Part shown: piece by piece, positions 51,388 to 60,496 of the stretch
How positions within the stretch are numbered: the stretch's first letter is position 1
Layout of the letters: the number at the start of each line of letters is the position of its first letter
NCBI RefSeq assembly: GCF_019203985.1
Contig: NZ_JAGSPD010000003.1
Location: forward strand, 62,001-126,000
Length of the DNA stretch: 64,000 nucleotides
Source: Winogradskyella luteola
Lineage (GTDB): Bacteria > Bacteroidota > Bacteroidia > Flavobacteriales > Flavobacteriaceae
Direction of reading: 5' to 3'
The notes under the pieces: model-generated
Seen by the model: the letters and a program-made list of their open reading frames with translations, nothing else
What the model was told of the DNA's origin: nothing
The model's database searches: none
Translations under genes and position numbers: made by a program

Positions 51388-51411
51388 GCACTTCAAAAAC
51401 GAAATAAGTGC
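51388..51411. promoter_or_regulatory. Inverted repeat in sigma/fasciclin intergenic region
   Basis: GCACTT-N12-AAGTGC lies between the divergent sigma factor (51359) and fasciclin (51444) genes. No TAnnTTTG element was seen on either side, which is consistent with reading by a specialised sigma factor. Role inferred from place. Confidence 0.4.
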
Positions 51412-51443
51412 ACCATTTAGTTTAACCAAAATTTAAAACAATT

Positions 51444-51956
51444 ATGAAAAAATTAGTATTTGTATTGACAACTTTAGTGGCCTTAGTATTTTCACAAACC
51501 GTTACGGCACAAAAAACCATTGTAGACGCAGCAGTAGGTAATGATGATTTTTCAACCTTGGTTACTGCATTAAAGGCAGCAGATTTGGTCGAGGCTTTGC
51601 AAGGTGATGGACCATTTACGGTTTTTGCACCTACAAATGATGCCTTTGCCAAAATCGACGAAGCTACTTTAGGAAGTTTGTTAAAGCCAGAGAACAAGGA
51701 GACCTTGGCTAAAATCTTAACCTACCATGTTGTGCCAGGGAAACTAATGGCAAGTGATGTTGTAGCGGCTTTAAAGAAAGGGAAAGGTATGGTTGAAGTT
51801 AAGACTTTGGCTGGTGAAATTCTAACAGTAAAGCAAAAAGATGGAAAAATTTGGTTGAAAGACCAAGCAGGTAATTACAGTGAAATCACTGCGACAGATG
51901 TAGAAGGAAGCAATGGTGTGATTCATGTAATTGACACCGTAGTAATGCCTAAGTAA
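51444..51956 (+). CDS. Fasciclin (FAS1) domain secreted protein
   Basis: 170 residues: signal peptide (about 1-22, ending TAQK) and one FAS1 domain with IVDAAVGNDDFSTLVTALKAADLVEALQGDGPFTVFAPTNDAF and the H-box/conserved end ILTYHVVPGKLMASDVV, ANGVIHVIDTVVMPK-type. FAS1 proteins mediate adhesion or matrix binding. Control by the divergent sigma/anti-sigma pair is likely (inference from layout). Confidence 0.93.
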   Translation: MKKLVFVLTTLVALVFSQTVTAQKTIVDAAVGNDDFSTLVTALKAADLVEALQGDGPFTVFAPTNDAFAKIDEATLGSLLKPENKETLAKILTYHVVPGKLMASDVVAALKKGKGMVEVKTLAGEILTVKQKDGKIWLKDQAGNYSEITATDVEGSNGVIHVIDTVVMPK

Positions 51957-52075
51957 TGTTTTAGTGTTAATAGTTTATTAGCGCATTACTGCAAACAAAC
52001 GCTATACATCAATATTTAGGTTGATGGTGATTGATGTAAAGCAAGGCAATTTTAGAAATAAAGTTGCTATGAAAG

Positions 52076-52107
52076 AAAAAGCACTTACAGTGATGTAAGT
52101 GCTTTTT
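52076..52107 (+). terminator. Intrinsic terminator
   Basis: AAAAAGCACTTAC pairs with GTAAGTGCTTTTT around a 6-nt loop, 120 bp after the fasciclin stop. The space before holds no gene. Confidence 0.8.
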
Positions 52108-52131
52108 GATTTTATTAGTCTTGTCACTTCA

Positions 52132-52223
52132 AGTGTCCTCACGTTTACTGTAAAGATGTATGGAGAAGTATTATTAATTAAAAAGTTCTCAATACTTTTC
52201 TTTCAGAAAAACTCGAACTGACA
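52132..52223. repeat. Single TGTCA-type inverted-repeat element
   Basis: TGTCACTTCAAGTGTCC at the left (52132) and AAACTCGAACTGACA at the right (ending 52223), with GAGAAGTA and AGTTCTCA segments inside in inverted orientation. It is a 92-bp relative of the arrays at 45789-46844, next to the end of the YceI gene. Confidence 0.7.
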
Positions 52224-52231
52224 AGTTTTAA

Positions 52232-52885
52232 CTAAGCCTTTGTAGCTACCAAATTCACCTTTAATTCAATATCATCGTTGATAAATTTATCGCCCAAATT
52301 ATCAAAGAACGATTTAGAACCATACTCCACATTCCATTTAGAACGGTCAATAGTAAATGTTTCACTGGTTAAAGTCATGGTGTCACCATCCATTGAAGTG
52401 GTTACAGGAATGCTAATGTTGTTGGTTTTCTCTTTCATGGTTAAGTTACCAGATAGCATCGTTTTTCCATCAGTAGTTTCTAAACCAGTAACTTCAAATT
52501 TAGCGTTCGGATATTTTTCAACATCAAAGAAATCAGCACTTGTTAAATGCCCTTTTAACTTGGCATTACCTTCGTCATCAGCTGGTATGTCCAAAACGTC
52601 AATACTGCTCATATCAATGACAAACGTACCACTTTCTATAGCGCCGTCATTAACTTTTACTTGTCCTTCGCTAATTGCTATGGTGCCATTATGAGAACCT
52701 GTAGGTTTAAAACCTTTCCAAGCAATAGTGGATTTATCCGCAACTGCGTTATAAGTTACTGCTGTTGCCTCTGCCACTGCAGCTTCTTCGGCTTTTGTAG
52801 TTTCTGCTTCATTGGCTTTGTCCTTACAGCTAGAAAAAGTAACTAAAGCTACTACAGTGAAAATTTTTAAAAATGATGTTTTCAT
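52232..52885 (-). CDS. YceI-family lipoprotein
   Basis: 217 residues from the ATG at 52885 (the frame opens earlier but homologous signal peptides start here). Lipobox LVTFSSC (Cys17); the YceI core has STIAWKGFKPTGSHNGTIAIS, GTFVIDMSSIDVLDIP, KLKGHLTSADFFDVEKYPNAKFEVTGLE and a lipocalin-like end KSFFDNLGDKFINDDIELKVNL. YceI proteins bind isoprenoid-type lipids in the periplasm. The end is beside a repeat element. Confidence 0.9.
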   Translation of the reverse strand: MKTSFLKIFTVVALVTFSSCKDKANEAETTKAEEAAVAEATAVTYNAVADKSTIAWKGFKPTGSHNGTIAISEGQVKVNDGAIESGTFVIDMSSIDVLDIPADDEGNAKLKGHLTSADFFDVEKYPNAKFEVTGLETTDGKTMLSGNLTMKEKTNNISIPVTTSMDGDTMTLTSETFTIDRSKWNVEYGSKSFFDNLGDKFINDDIELKVNLVATKA

Positions 52886-52968
52886 GTTAGTGTTTTTTAA
52901 ATTTTGTTTAAGCCACAAAGTTACGAATTAGAAATCCCAACTCAGTATTAAAAAAATGTTAATGACAT

Positions 52969-53001
52969 TTTGACATTTTAATAATAATGGCAGTACTTTT
53001 G
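52969..53001 (+). promoter_or_regulatory. Promoter of grpE-dnaJ
   Basis: TTTG (52969-52972), 21-bp spacer, TACTTTTG (52994-53001), a full match to the Bacteroidota consensus, 49 bp before the grpE ATG. No CIRCE-type inverted repeat was noticed. Confidence 0.7.
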
Positions 53002-53049
53002 CACACCTAAATCGAAGATTTAAAATTAAGTTTTAAAACACAACTCAAA

Positions 53050-53598
53050 ATGAGTAAAAAAAATAAAAATAAAGAGGTTGAAGAATCTCAAGTAGAAAAC
53101 GCTGCAACAGCGACAGCAGAAGTCGAAGAACAGAAGGAACAAAAATCCGCAGAGGAGCAATTGCAAGATCAGTTAGCTGCTGAGAAAGATAAATTTATGC
53201 GCTTGTTTGCCGAGTTTGAAAATTATAAAAAACGAACAAACAAAGAACGTATAGAGTTATTCAAAACAGCTAGTGAGGGAGTAATGTTAGCGATGTTGCC
53301 TGTTTTAGATGATTTTGAACGTGCACTAACGCACATAGAAGAAGATAAGGAAGCTGAGGAATTACGTAAAGGTGTTTTATTGATCTATAATAAACTCTTA
53401 ACAACTTTAGAACAAAAGGGCTTGTCTAAGATTGAAGTCAATAAAGGTGATGCCTTTAATGCAGACGATCACGAAGCGGTAACACAAATCCCAGCACCAA
53501 GTGATGATTTAAAAGGAAAAATCATTGATGTTGTTGAGCGTGGTTATAAATTAGGAGATAAGGTGATTCGTTTTCCTAAAGTAGTTATTGGGCAATAG
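53050..53598 (+). CDS. grpE: GrpE nucleotide exchange factor
   Basis: 182 residues. A long N-terminal acidic/coiled-coil (about 1-60), then the GrpE core: KDKFMRLFAEFENYKKRTNKERIELF, LAMLPVLDDFERALTHIEE, GVLLIYNKLLTTLEQKGLSKIEV, DAFNADDHEAVTQI and the beta wing VVERGYKLGDKVIRFPKVVIGQ. It helps DnaK release ADP. It is followed by dnaJ; dnaK is not in the window. Confidence 0.95.
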   Translation: MSKKNKNKEVEESQVENAATATAEVEEQKEQKSAEEQLQDQLAAEKDKFMRLFAEFENYKKRTNKERIELFKTASEGVMLAMLPVLDDFERALTHIEEDKEAEELRKGVLLIYNKLLTTLEQKGLSKIEVNKGDAFNADDHEAVTQIPAPSDDLKGKIIDVVERGYKLGDKVIRFPKVVIGQ

Positions 53599-53695
53599 AG
53601 AAACAATCTTAATTGCCGCCCTGAGCGCAGTTGATGGGCTGAAAACGAAAAGTAAATTACAATAAAAGACATCACGTTAAAGCGTGAAACGAAAG

Positions 53696-54811
53696 ATGAA
53701 AGAAGATTATTACGACATATTAGGAGTAAGCAAAGATGCTTCCGACTCTGAGATTAAAAAAGCCTATCGTAAAATGGCTTTAAAGTATCATCCAGATAAA
53801 AATCCTGACGATAAAGAAGCAGAAGAAAAATTCAAGAAAGCAGCAGAAGCTTACGAAGTATTGAGTAATGCAGATAAAAAAGCGCGTTACGACCAGTTTG
53901 GTCACCAAGCCTTTGAAGGTGGAGGTGGCTTCGGTGGAGGCGGTATGAATATGGATGACATTTTCAGCCAATTTGGTGATATTTTTGGTGGAGCTTTTGG
54001 TGGAGGCGGATTTAGCGGTTTCGGTGGAGGTGGCAGACAGCGTATGGTTAAAGGGAGTAACCTAAGAATTAGAGTAAAGTTATCTTTAGAAGAAGTTGCC
54101 AATGGAGTTGAGAAGAAAATAAAAGTAAAGCGCAAAAAACAAGCAGAAGGTACAACCTATAAAACTTGTGGAACCTGTAACGGTTCTGGTCAAGTAACCA
54201 GAGTTACCAATACTATTTTGGGAAGAATGCAAACAGCTTCTCCTTGCCAAACTTGTGGTGGAGCTGGACAAATTATTGATAAAAAACCATCTGATGCAGA
54301 TCCTCAAGGTCTAAAAATAGTTGAAGAAACGGTATCGGTTAAGATTCCCGCAGGTGTTGTTGATGGCATGCAACTAAAAGTCACAGGAAAAGGGAATGAT
54401 GCGCCAGGAAATGGTATTGCAGGTGATTTATTGGTGGTGATATCTGAGGAAGACCACCCAACTCTAAAGCGCGAAGGAGATAACCTACACTACGATATGT
54501 ACGTAAGCTTACCTGATGCAGTCTTAGGAACGTCCAAAGAAATAGACACAGTTACTGGAAAAGTTAGGATAAAAGTGGAAGCTGGTGTGCAATCTGGAAA
54601 AATATTGAGACTACGCGGAAAAGGTATTCCGAGCATTAACGGTTATGGTAAAGGAGACTTATTGGTTCATGTAAATGTATGGACGCCAAAGACTTTAAAC
54701 AAAAAGCAAAAAGAGTTTTTTGAAAGTATGCGAGAAGACGAGCATTTTGAGCCTAAACCAGAGAGCTCAGATAAATCTTTTTTTGAAAAGGTTAAAGATA
54801 TGTTTTCATAA
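53696..54811 (+). CDS. dnaJ: Chaperone DnaJ with reduced zinc finger
   Basis: 371 residues from the ATG at 53696 (a GTG at 53684 would add four). J-domain [16 protein letters not shown]...HPDKN (HPD), Gly/Phe-rich linker ([13 protein letters not shown]), then a zinc-finger region with only two CxxCxGxG motifs (CGTCNGSG and CQTCGGAG) instead of four, and C-terminal substrate domain ([19 protein letters not shown]). The halved finger is typical of flavobacteria from memory and should bind one Zn. Co-chaperone of DnaK. Confidence 0.93.
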   Translation: MKEDYYDILGVSKDASDSEIKKAYRKMALKYHPDKNPDDKEAEEKFKKAAEAYEVLSNADKKARYDQFGHQAFEGGGGFGGGGMNMDDIFSQFGDIFGGAFGGGGFSGFGGGGRQRMVKGSNLRIRVKLSLEEVANGVEKKIKVKRKKQAEGTTYKTCGTCNGSGQVTRVTNTILGRMQTASPCQTCGGAGQIIDKKPSDADPQGLKIVEETVSVKIPAGVVDGMQLKVTGKGNDAPGNGIAGDLLVVISEEDHPTLKREGDNLHYDMYVSLPDAVLGTSKEIDTVTGKVRIKVEAGVQSGKILRLRGKGIPSINGYGKGDLLVHVNVWTPKTLNKKQKEFFESMREDEHFEPKPESSDKSFFEKVKDMFS

Positions 54812-54846
54812 AAAGCCTCTGTTTAAGAAAAAATATTATCTTTGAA

Positions 54847-54883
54847 TTATCGCTAATGCTAATTAGCGGTAATTTTTCTTTTT
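54847..54883 (+). terminator. Intrinsic terminator after dnaJ
   Basis: CGCTAAT (54851-54857) pairs with ATTAGCG (54862-54868), followed by a T-rich run. Confidence 0.65.
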
Positions 54884-54897
54884 CATAGCAATTTTTT

Positions 54898-54935
54898 CCC
54901 ATCCTTATCTAACCATAAGGGTGGGTTTTGTTTTT
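54898..54935 (+). terminator. Second hairpin terminator
   Basis: CCCATCCTTA pairs with TAAGGGTGGG (one mismatch) around an 8-nt loop, followed by TTTTGTTTTT. Two terminators in a row end the grpE-dnaJ unit. Confidence 0.65.
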
Positions 54936-55033
54936 CTGGTCATTAACTCGTTTCTGCGTCTCATCAACTTAGGCAAGATTATAGATTATTACTCGAACGA
55001 GTGGCTGTTTAAAAAGTTAATAAAAATTAGAAC

Positions 55034-55105
55034 CTTCACATTGCGCATAGTCGAAATATGTTTAAAATCTAGCGATTAAGTTTTTCAACTGCGCTTAAAA
55101 TGACA
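55034..55105. repeat. Inverted-repeat element in the dnaJ/ABC gap
   Basis: Left end has CACATTGCGCATAGTCGAAA and the right end TTTTTCAACTGCGCTTAAAA with TGACA; reverse complement of the right end (TGTCATTTTAAGCGCAGTTG) resembles the left end. About 72 bp, a more divergent relative of the TGTCA class. No gene lies elsewhere in 54936-55298. Confidence 0.55.
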
Positions 55106-55298
55106 GAAGTAAAGACCTTTTTGTCAGCTTTCTCATTTTAAGATAAAATTGAAGCGAATTTTCTAAGTTTAACATTCACATCAAAAATTTATAGCTTTTA
55201 AGTCAATAAAATAAGGAATTTGTAAACGTAGCATACCGTAAAACTCTTCAACATTTAATATATTTACGGACTAACCCTATATAAAAATTAAGTTCTTT

Positions 55299-56225
55299 AT
55301 GAATGACTTATTAGTTGCTGATTCCGTGTCTAAAAACTTTGGGAATTTTAAAGCACTAAATCAGGTGTCCATTGCTGTGCCAAAAGGTAGCATCTTTGGA
55401 TTGCTTGGGCCTAATGGAGCTGGAAAAACGACATTGATTCGTATTATCAATCAAATCACCATGCCAGACGAAGGTAACGTTCTGCTAGATGGGCAACCTT
55501 TAAAGCCAGAGCATATTAAAGATATTGGATATTTGCCCGAAGAGCGTGGTTTGTACAAATCTATGAAGGTTGGTGAGCAATGTCTGTACTTGGCGCAACT
55601 AAAAGGATTGGGTAAAGCGGAAGCAAAAAGTAGGCTCAAATATTGGTTTGAAAAATTAGAAATAGGAGATTGGTGGAATAAGAAAATTCAAGAGCTAAGT
55701 AAAGGACAAGCTCAAAAGATTCAATTCATAGTTACTGTTTTACATCAACCTAAGCTTCTTATTTTTGATGAACCTTTCTCAGGTTTCGATCCCATAAATG
55801 CGAACCTCATTAAGGATGAAATTTTGCAATTAAGGGACGAAGGAGCTACAGTTATTTTTTCGACCCATCGTATGGAATCGGTTGAGGAGTTATGCGATCA
55901 TATTGCATTGATTCATAAATCTAATAAGGTGTTAGACGGAAAACTTAATGATATTAAGCGTCAATATAAAACCAACACGTTCGAAGTCGGTTTGCAATCT
56001 AACAATAGTGATGCGGTACTTACGGAAATAAAAAATAAGTTTGAAGTACTTCCTGCCACTTTCAGAAATTTGAATGATGATATAAAATTGAATATTAAAA
56101 TAAATGAAAACACATCATCTAATGACTTGCTTACGTTTTTAACCTCAAAAGCCGAAGTGCATCACTTTGTTGAGGTGATTCCATCGGCCAATGATATTTT
56201 TATTCAAACTGTAAAAAATAACTAA
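55299..56225 (+). CDS. ABC transporter ATP-binding protein (NatA-like)
   Basis: 308 residues. Walker A LLGPNGAGKTTLIRI (about 35-50), Q-loop GYLPEERGLY, signature LSKGQAQK, Walker B LLIFDEPFSGFDP and switch His FSTHRM; a C-terminal DUF4162-type domain (about 225-308). It energises the permease in the next gene (2 bp gap). The PEERGLY form is characteristic of the NatA/DUF4162 sub-type; substrate unknown (Na+ or peptides in relatives). Confidence 0.93.
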   Translation: MNDLLVADSVSKNFGNFKALNQVSIAVPKGSIFGLLGPNGAGKTTLIRIINQITMPDEGNVLLDGQPLKPEHIKDIGYLPEERGLYKSMKVGEQCLYLAQLKGLGKAEAKSRLKYWFEKLEIGDWWNKKIQELSKGQAQKIQFIVTVLHQPKLLIFDEPFSGFDPINANLIKDEILQLRDEGATVIFSTHRMESVEELCDHIALIHKSNKVLDGKLNDIKRQYKTNTFEVGLQSNNSDAVLTEIKNKFEVLPATFRNLNDDIKLNIKINENTSSNDLLTFLTSKAEVHHFVEVIPSANDIFIQTVKNN

Positions 56226-56227
56226 GA

Positions 56228-57541
56228 ATGAACCATTTACCACTCATTATAAAACGCGAGTATCTAACTAAGGTCAAAAACAAATCATTTATAGTGATGA
56301 CGTTTTTAAGCCCATTGATAATGATTGCCCTTATTGCGGTAGTTGTTTATTTGTCGCAATTAAATAACGATAAGCAACGTACTATTTCTGTATTGGACGA
56401 AACAGGACATTTAGAGGGTGTATTTCAAAATACGGAGAATACAACTTATACCAACTTAAATGATTTAGATTTAGAAGCAGCCAAGGCTTTAGTCAAAGAA
56501 AGAGAAGATTATGGACTATTGCATATAGCAAAAGTTGATTCATTAGAAGATATTTCCGACAATATTAAGTTTTATTCTGAAGAGTCTCCTTCATTATCAA
56601 TTATGTCTAGCTTAGAGAGAAAAATTGAAGAGCAATTAAAGGAATTAAAGCTTAGAAAAGATGGTGTGAGCATAGCAATGATTGAGTCTTCCGAAACAGA
56701 TATTGATATTGTACAGGAGAATTTTGATGGTGAAAAAAGTTCGAAAGAGGGCAATATAATTAAGTTAATTTTTGGTGGTATTGCTGGTTATCTATTGTTT
56801 ATGTTTATAATTATTTACGGAAATATGATTATGAGAAGCGTTATTGAAGAAAAAACCAGTAGGATTATTGAGGTTATAATATCTTCGGTAAAACCGGTTC
56901 AATTAATGTTAGGTAAAATCATAGGAACATCTTTGGCGGGTATAACTCAATTTGTAATTTGGGTTATATTGGGAGGGGTTTTAATGATTGTAGTCTCTCT
57001 CATTTTGGGAATTAATTTGAGCGAATTGCAAACACCGCAGCAAGAGATGATTAATCAAGCCATGCAATCCGAAGGAGGGCAGGCTTTTGCACAGAAAGTG
57101 TTTATTGGCTTAGGAAATTTACCAATTGTCAATCTTATAATTGCCTTTTTATTCTTTTTTATCGGTGGCTATTTATTGTATAGTTCGCTCTACGCTGCCA
57201 TTGGTGCGGCAGTAGATAATGAAACTGATACACAACAGTTTATGTTGCCAATTTTAATGCCACTGATTTTAGCGGTTTATGTAGGTGTATTTACAGTAAT
57301 TGAAGATCCGCACGGAACGGTTTCCACAGTGTTTTCGTTTATTCCGTTGACATCACCAGTGGTGATGCTAATGAGAATTCCGTTTGGTGTACCTTTATGG
57401 CAGCAAGGTCTGTCACTACTTTTATTGATTGGTACATTTATGTTTGCAGTTTGGTTTGCAGCTAAAATTTACAGGGTCGGTATTTTAATGTATGGCAAAA
57501 AACCGACTTACAAAGAACTCTTTAAATGGTTAAAATATTAA
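56228..57541 (+). CDS. ABC transporter permease (NatB-like)
   Basis: 437 residues. One N-terminal helix (about 20-42), a large extracytoplasmic loop (about 45-175), then five or more helices (about 180-425) with the SRIIEVIISSVKPVQLMLGKIIG ABC2 loop that contacts the ATPase. Together with the preceding gene it is a complete ABC2-type exporter. It belongs to an operon running to about 59.3 kb. Confidence 0.92.
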   Translation: MNHLPLIIKREYLTKVKNKSFIVMTFLSPLIMIALIAVVVYLSQLNNDKQRTISVLDETGHLEGVFQNTENTTYTNLNDLDLEAAKALVKEREDYGLLHIAKVDSLEDISDNIKFYSEESPSLSIMSSLERKIEEQLKELKLRKDGVSIAMIESSETDIDIVQENFDGEKSSKEGNIIKLIFGGIAGYLLFMFIIIYGNMIMRSVIEEKTSRIIEVIISSVKPVQLMLGKIIGTSLAGITQFVIWVILGGVLMIVVSLILGINLSELQTPQQEMINQAMQSEGGQAFAQKVFIGLGNLPIVNLIIAFLFFFIGGYLLYSSLYAAIGAAVDNETDTQQFMLPILMPLILAVYVGVFTVIEDPHGTVSTVFSFIPLTSPVVMLMRIPFGVPLWQQGLSLLLLIGTFMFAVWFAAKIYRVGILMYGKKPTYKELFKWLKY

Positions 57542-57546
57542 CTTAC

Positions 57547-58431
57547 ATGATACAAGATTTAAGTAAAATAGAAGAAAAGATAACTGAAAGCTCGGCTTGG
57601 GAAAAGACAAAAGATTTTCTGAGAATGCACCTAGATATTGGTGAGGATATTTCTATTTCAATTCTAGATTTACTGATTATTATTACGGCAATTGCCATTA
57701 CCACACTATTGTTAAAGTTGGTTTTTAAAATACTGACTAGAAATTTAACGGCATCCAACAGAGATAAATTCGATGTAGTCTTTAATTACTTTAGATGGTT
57801 AGTATATTTGATAATACTACTCATCACATTACATTCCGTTGGTGTTAATGTTACAGCTGTTTTTGCAGCGTCGGCAGCTTTGCTCATTGGCATTGGTTTG
57901 GCGTTGCAGACTTTGTTTCAAGACATTATTTCTGGAGTCTTTATTCTTATTGACCAATCCGTGCAAGTTGGAGATATTATAGAAATTGAAGGGAAAGTTG
58001 GTAGGGTAGATGAGATTAAATTAAGAACGACTAGAGCTGTAACCATAGATAATAAAGTGTTGGTAATTCCCAATCACTTATATTTAACCAATTCACTATA
58101 CAACTGGACACAAAACGGAACAATAACAAGAGAGAGTGTCAGTGTACAAGTGGCTTATGGTAGTGATGTAGAATTGGTTAGAAAGCTTCTATTGCAATCT
58201 GCCAGTACGCACCCCAATGTAATTCCTGAACCTGAACCAATGGTCATATTCACAGATTTTGGTGAAAGTGCCTTAAAGTTTAGACTTGTGTTTACATTGA
58301 ATGATAGTTTTAAGGCCACATTTCCTAAAAGCGATATACGTTTTGAAATTGATAAACTCTTTAGGGAAAATAACATAAAGATCCCTTTCCCTCAACGCGA
58401 TATTCATATCATTGAAACGAACAAAGAATGA
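57547..58431 (+). CDS. MscS-family mechanosensitive channel
   Basis: 294 residues from the ATG at 57547 (5 bp after the permease; an in-frame ATG at 57526 would overlap it). Three membrane helices (about 35-60, 75-100, and the pore helix VTAVFAASAALLIGIGLALQTLFQD), then the MscS beta domain with FILIDQSVQVGDIIEIEGKVGRVDEIKLRTT, and a C-terminal vestibule part. It opens under membrane tension to protect against down-shock. Confidence 0.92.
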   Translation: MIQDLSKIEEKITESSAWEKTKDFLRMHLDIGEDISISILDLLIIITAIAITTLLLKLVFKILTRNLTASNRDKFDVVFNYFRWLVYLIILLITLHSVGVNVTAVFAASAALLIGIGLALQTLFQDIISGVFILIDQSVQVGDIIEIEGKVGRVDEIKLRTTRAVTIDNKVLVIPNHLYLTNSLYNWTQNGTITRESVSVQVAYGSDVELVRKLLLQSASTHPNVIPEPEPMVIFTDFGESALKFRLVFTLNDSFKATFPKSDIRFEIDKLFRENNIKIPFPQRDIHIIETNKE

Positions 58432-59318
58432 TTCAACAACTAGTCAGAAATTTCACGATACTAAGTTTAATTACTATAGCCAGTATTCAAACGTTGCATG
58501 CACAGCTTACAGATTTGGCACGCTTGGAGTATTCCTTTATTCCGAAAAGTGATTCAGAAGATCAATATACAAGATTAAGGCTGGCACTTAACTATCCCAT
58601 ACAAACCAAGGAAGATTGTTATTTCATTATCGGTGCGGAGTACAACCGTATTATTCTTAATTTAGAAGACAACTATCCTTTCGATACCTCACTTTTACGA
58701 ACCATAAGTGTTATTGACCTTAATTTAGGATATACTTTTAAAACGAGTGAAAAATGGAGGTTGGGCTTTAGGTTTAATCCTAGAATCGCTTCCACTTTAA
58801 CAAAAAGTATTACAGGAGACGATTTTTTTTTAAATGGAGGAGCATTTGCCATTAACGACAGAACCAAAGACGAAAGCTCTAAACGCCCTTATCGCTTAAT
58901 TTTAGGTCTCACGTATAATGCCACAACGGGTTTGCCCTTTCCTCTGCCTTTTATAAGTTATTACAGGAAACCAAATGAAAAGTATTCATTTTCCCTTGGT
59001 GTGCCAAAATCTAATATCAAACGGTTTTTAAGCCCTAAGAACACACTACAGGCTTTTGTGAGTTTAGATGGGTATTTTGCACATCTCCAGGAACCATCTG
59101 TAGTAAATGGCAAACAAGTTGATAATATATCACTATCTATTATCGTTGGTGGTGCAGGCTATGAGTACTTGTTTACTAAACATTTGGTAGCCTATGCTTA
59201 CGCAGGTTATACCTTTAGGCTTAACAATGTATTGCGTGATGGCAACAGAGGTGAAGTGTTTAAACTAGATGATCTAAATGCATTTTATTTAAGAACAGGA
59301 TTAAAATTTAAAATATAG
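58428..59318 (+). CDS. Outer-membrane beta-barrel protein of unknown function
   Basis: 296 residues overlapping the MscS gene by 4 bp. Signal peptide (about 1-27, ending LHAQ), then alternating strands such as RLRLALNYPIQTKEDCYFIIGAEYNRI, WRLGFRFNPRIAST, PYRLILGLTYNA, KYSFSLGVPKSNIKR, HLVAYAYAGYTFRLNN and FYLRTGLKFKI, as in DUF6268-like barrels (tentative). It is coupled to MscS and the NtrC-like gene. Confidence 0.75.
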   Translation: MIQQLVRNFTILSLITIASIQTLHAQLTDLARLEYSFIPKSDSEDQYTRLRLALNYPIQTKEDCYFIIGAEYNRIILNLEDNYPFDTSLLRTISVIDLNLGYTFKTSEKWRLGFRFNPRIASTLTKSITGDDFFLNGGAFAINDRTKDESSKRPYRLILGLTYNATTGLPFPLPFISYYRKPNEKYSFSLGVPKSNIKRFLSPKNTLQAFVSLDGYFAHLQEPSVVNGKQVDNISLSIIVGGAGYEYLFTKHLVAYAYAGYTFRLNNVLRDGNRGEVFKLDDLNAFYLRTGLKFKI

Positions 59319-59320
59319 AT

Positions 59321-60484
59321 ATGCCAAAAATATTAATAATTGAAGATGAAGCTGCCATTCGAAGAGTGTTGGTAAAAATACTTTCCGAAGAGAACGATAC
59401 ATATCAGGTCGAAGAAGCCGAAGACGGTTTAGCGGGTGTTGAAAAGATAAAAAAAGACGATTACGATTTAGTACTGTGCGATATTAAAATGCCAAAAATG
59501 GATGGTGTTGAAGTGTTGGAGGCTGTTAGAAAGATGAAACCAGAAACACCAATGGTAATGATTTCTGGTCATGGTGACTTAGATACAGCGGTTAACACAA
59601 TGCGCTTGGGTGCTTTCGATTATATATCAAAACCGCCAGATTTAAATAGATTATTAAATACAGTACGCATTGCCCTAGACCGTAAAGAACTCGTGGTAGA
59701 GAACAAGATGCTTAAGAAAAAAGTGGGCAAAAACTATGAGATGATTGGTGAGAGTAATGCCATTGCCCGTATTAAAGATATGATTGATAAGGTAGCGCCG
59801 ACAGATGCTCGTGTTTTAATAACTGGCCCAAACGGTACAGGTAAAGAATTGGTGGCACATTGGTTGCATCAAAAAAGTGAACGCTCAAAAGGGCCTATGA
59901 TAGAGGTTAATTGCGCAGCAATACCAAGTGAGTTGATTGAGAGCGAACTTTTTGGTCATGTAAAAGGTGCGTTTACATCAGCCAATAAAGACAGGGCTGG
60001 TAAGTTTGAAGCCGCAAACGGAGGCACAATTTTCTTAGATGAAATTGGGGACATGAGCCTTTCTGCCCAAGCAAAAGTACTTCGCGCTTTACAGGAAAGT
60101 AGAATTCAGCGTGTAGGTAGCGATAAAGACATAAAAGTGAATGTAAGAGTTGTCGCTGCAACCAATAAAAATCTTAAAAAGGAAATTGAAGAAGGAAAGT
60201 TTCGTGAGGACTTATACCATAGATTGGCTGTAATTTTAATAGAAGTGCCAGCTTTAAACGATAGACGGGAAGATATTCCGCTATTGGTAAACTATTTTGC
60301 TGAAAAAATATCCAAAGAACAGGGTAATGCCAAGAAAGGTTTTTCTGCTAAAGCTATTAAACTACTTCAAAATTATGATTGGACAGGAAACATCCGAGAA
60401 CTGCGAAACGTAGTTGAACGTTTGATTATTTTAGGAGGAAAAGAAGTTAGTGAGGCGGATGTAAAAGCATTTGCTTCAAAATAA
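59321..60484 (+). CDS. NtrC-type response regulator without DNA-binding domain
   Basis: 387 residues. Receiver about 1-120 with phospho-Asp D54 (LVLCDIKMPKMDG), AAA+ sigma-54 interaction domain about 145-365 with Walker A ITGPNGTGKE, the sigma-54 contact loop GAFTSA, Walker B GGTIFLDEIGD, and sensor/arginine fingers (REDLYHRLAVILIEVP). It ends at about 387 after ELRNVVERLIILGGKEVSEADVKAF with no Fis-type HTH, so it would activate sigma-54 from solution or with a partner. Confidence 0.92.
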   Translation: MPKILIIEDEAAIRRVLVKILSEENDTYQVEEAEDGLAGVEKIKKDDYDLVLCDIKMPKMDGVEVLEAVRKMKPETPMVMISGHGDLDTAVNTMRLGAFDYISKPPDLNRLLNTVRIALDRKELVVENKMLKKKVGKNYEMIGESNAIARIKDMIDKVAPTDARVLITGPNGTGKELVAHWLHQKSERSKGPMIEVNCAAIPSELIESELFGHVKGAFTSANKDRAGKFEAANGGTIFLDEIGDMSLSAQAKVLRALQESRIQRVGSDKDIKVNVRVVAATNKNLKKEIEEGKFREDLYHRLAVILIEVPALNDRREDIPLLVNYFAEKISKEQGNAKKGFSAKAIKLLQNYDWTGNIRELRNVVERLIILGGKEVSEADVKAFASK

Positions 60485-60496
60485 TTATAGATTATT

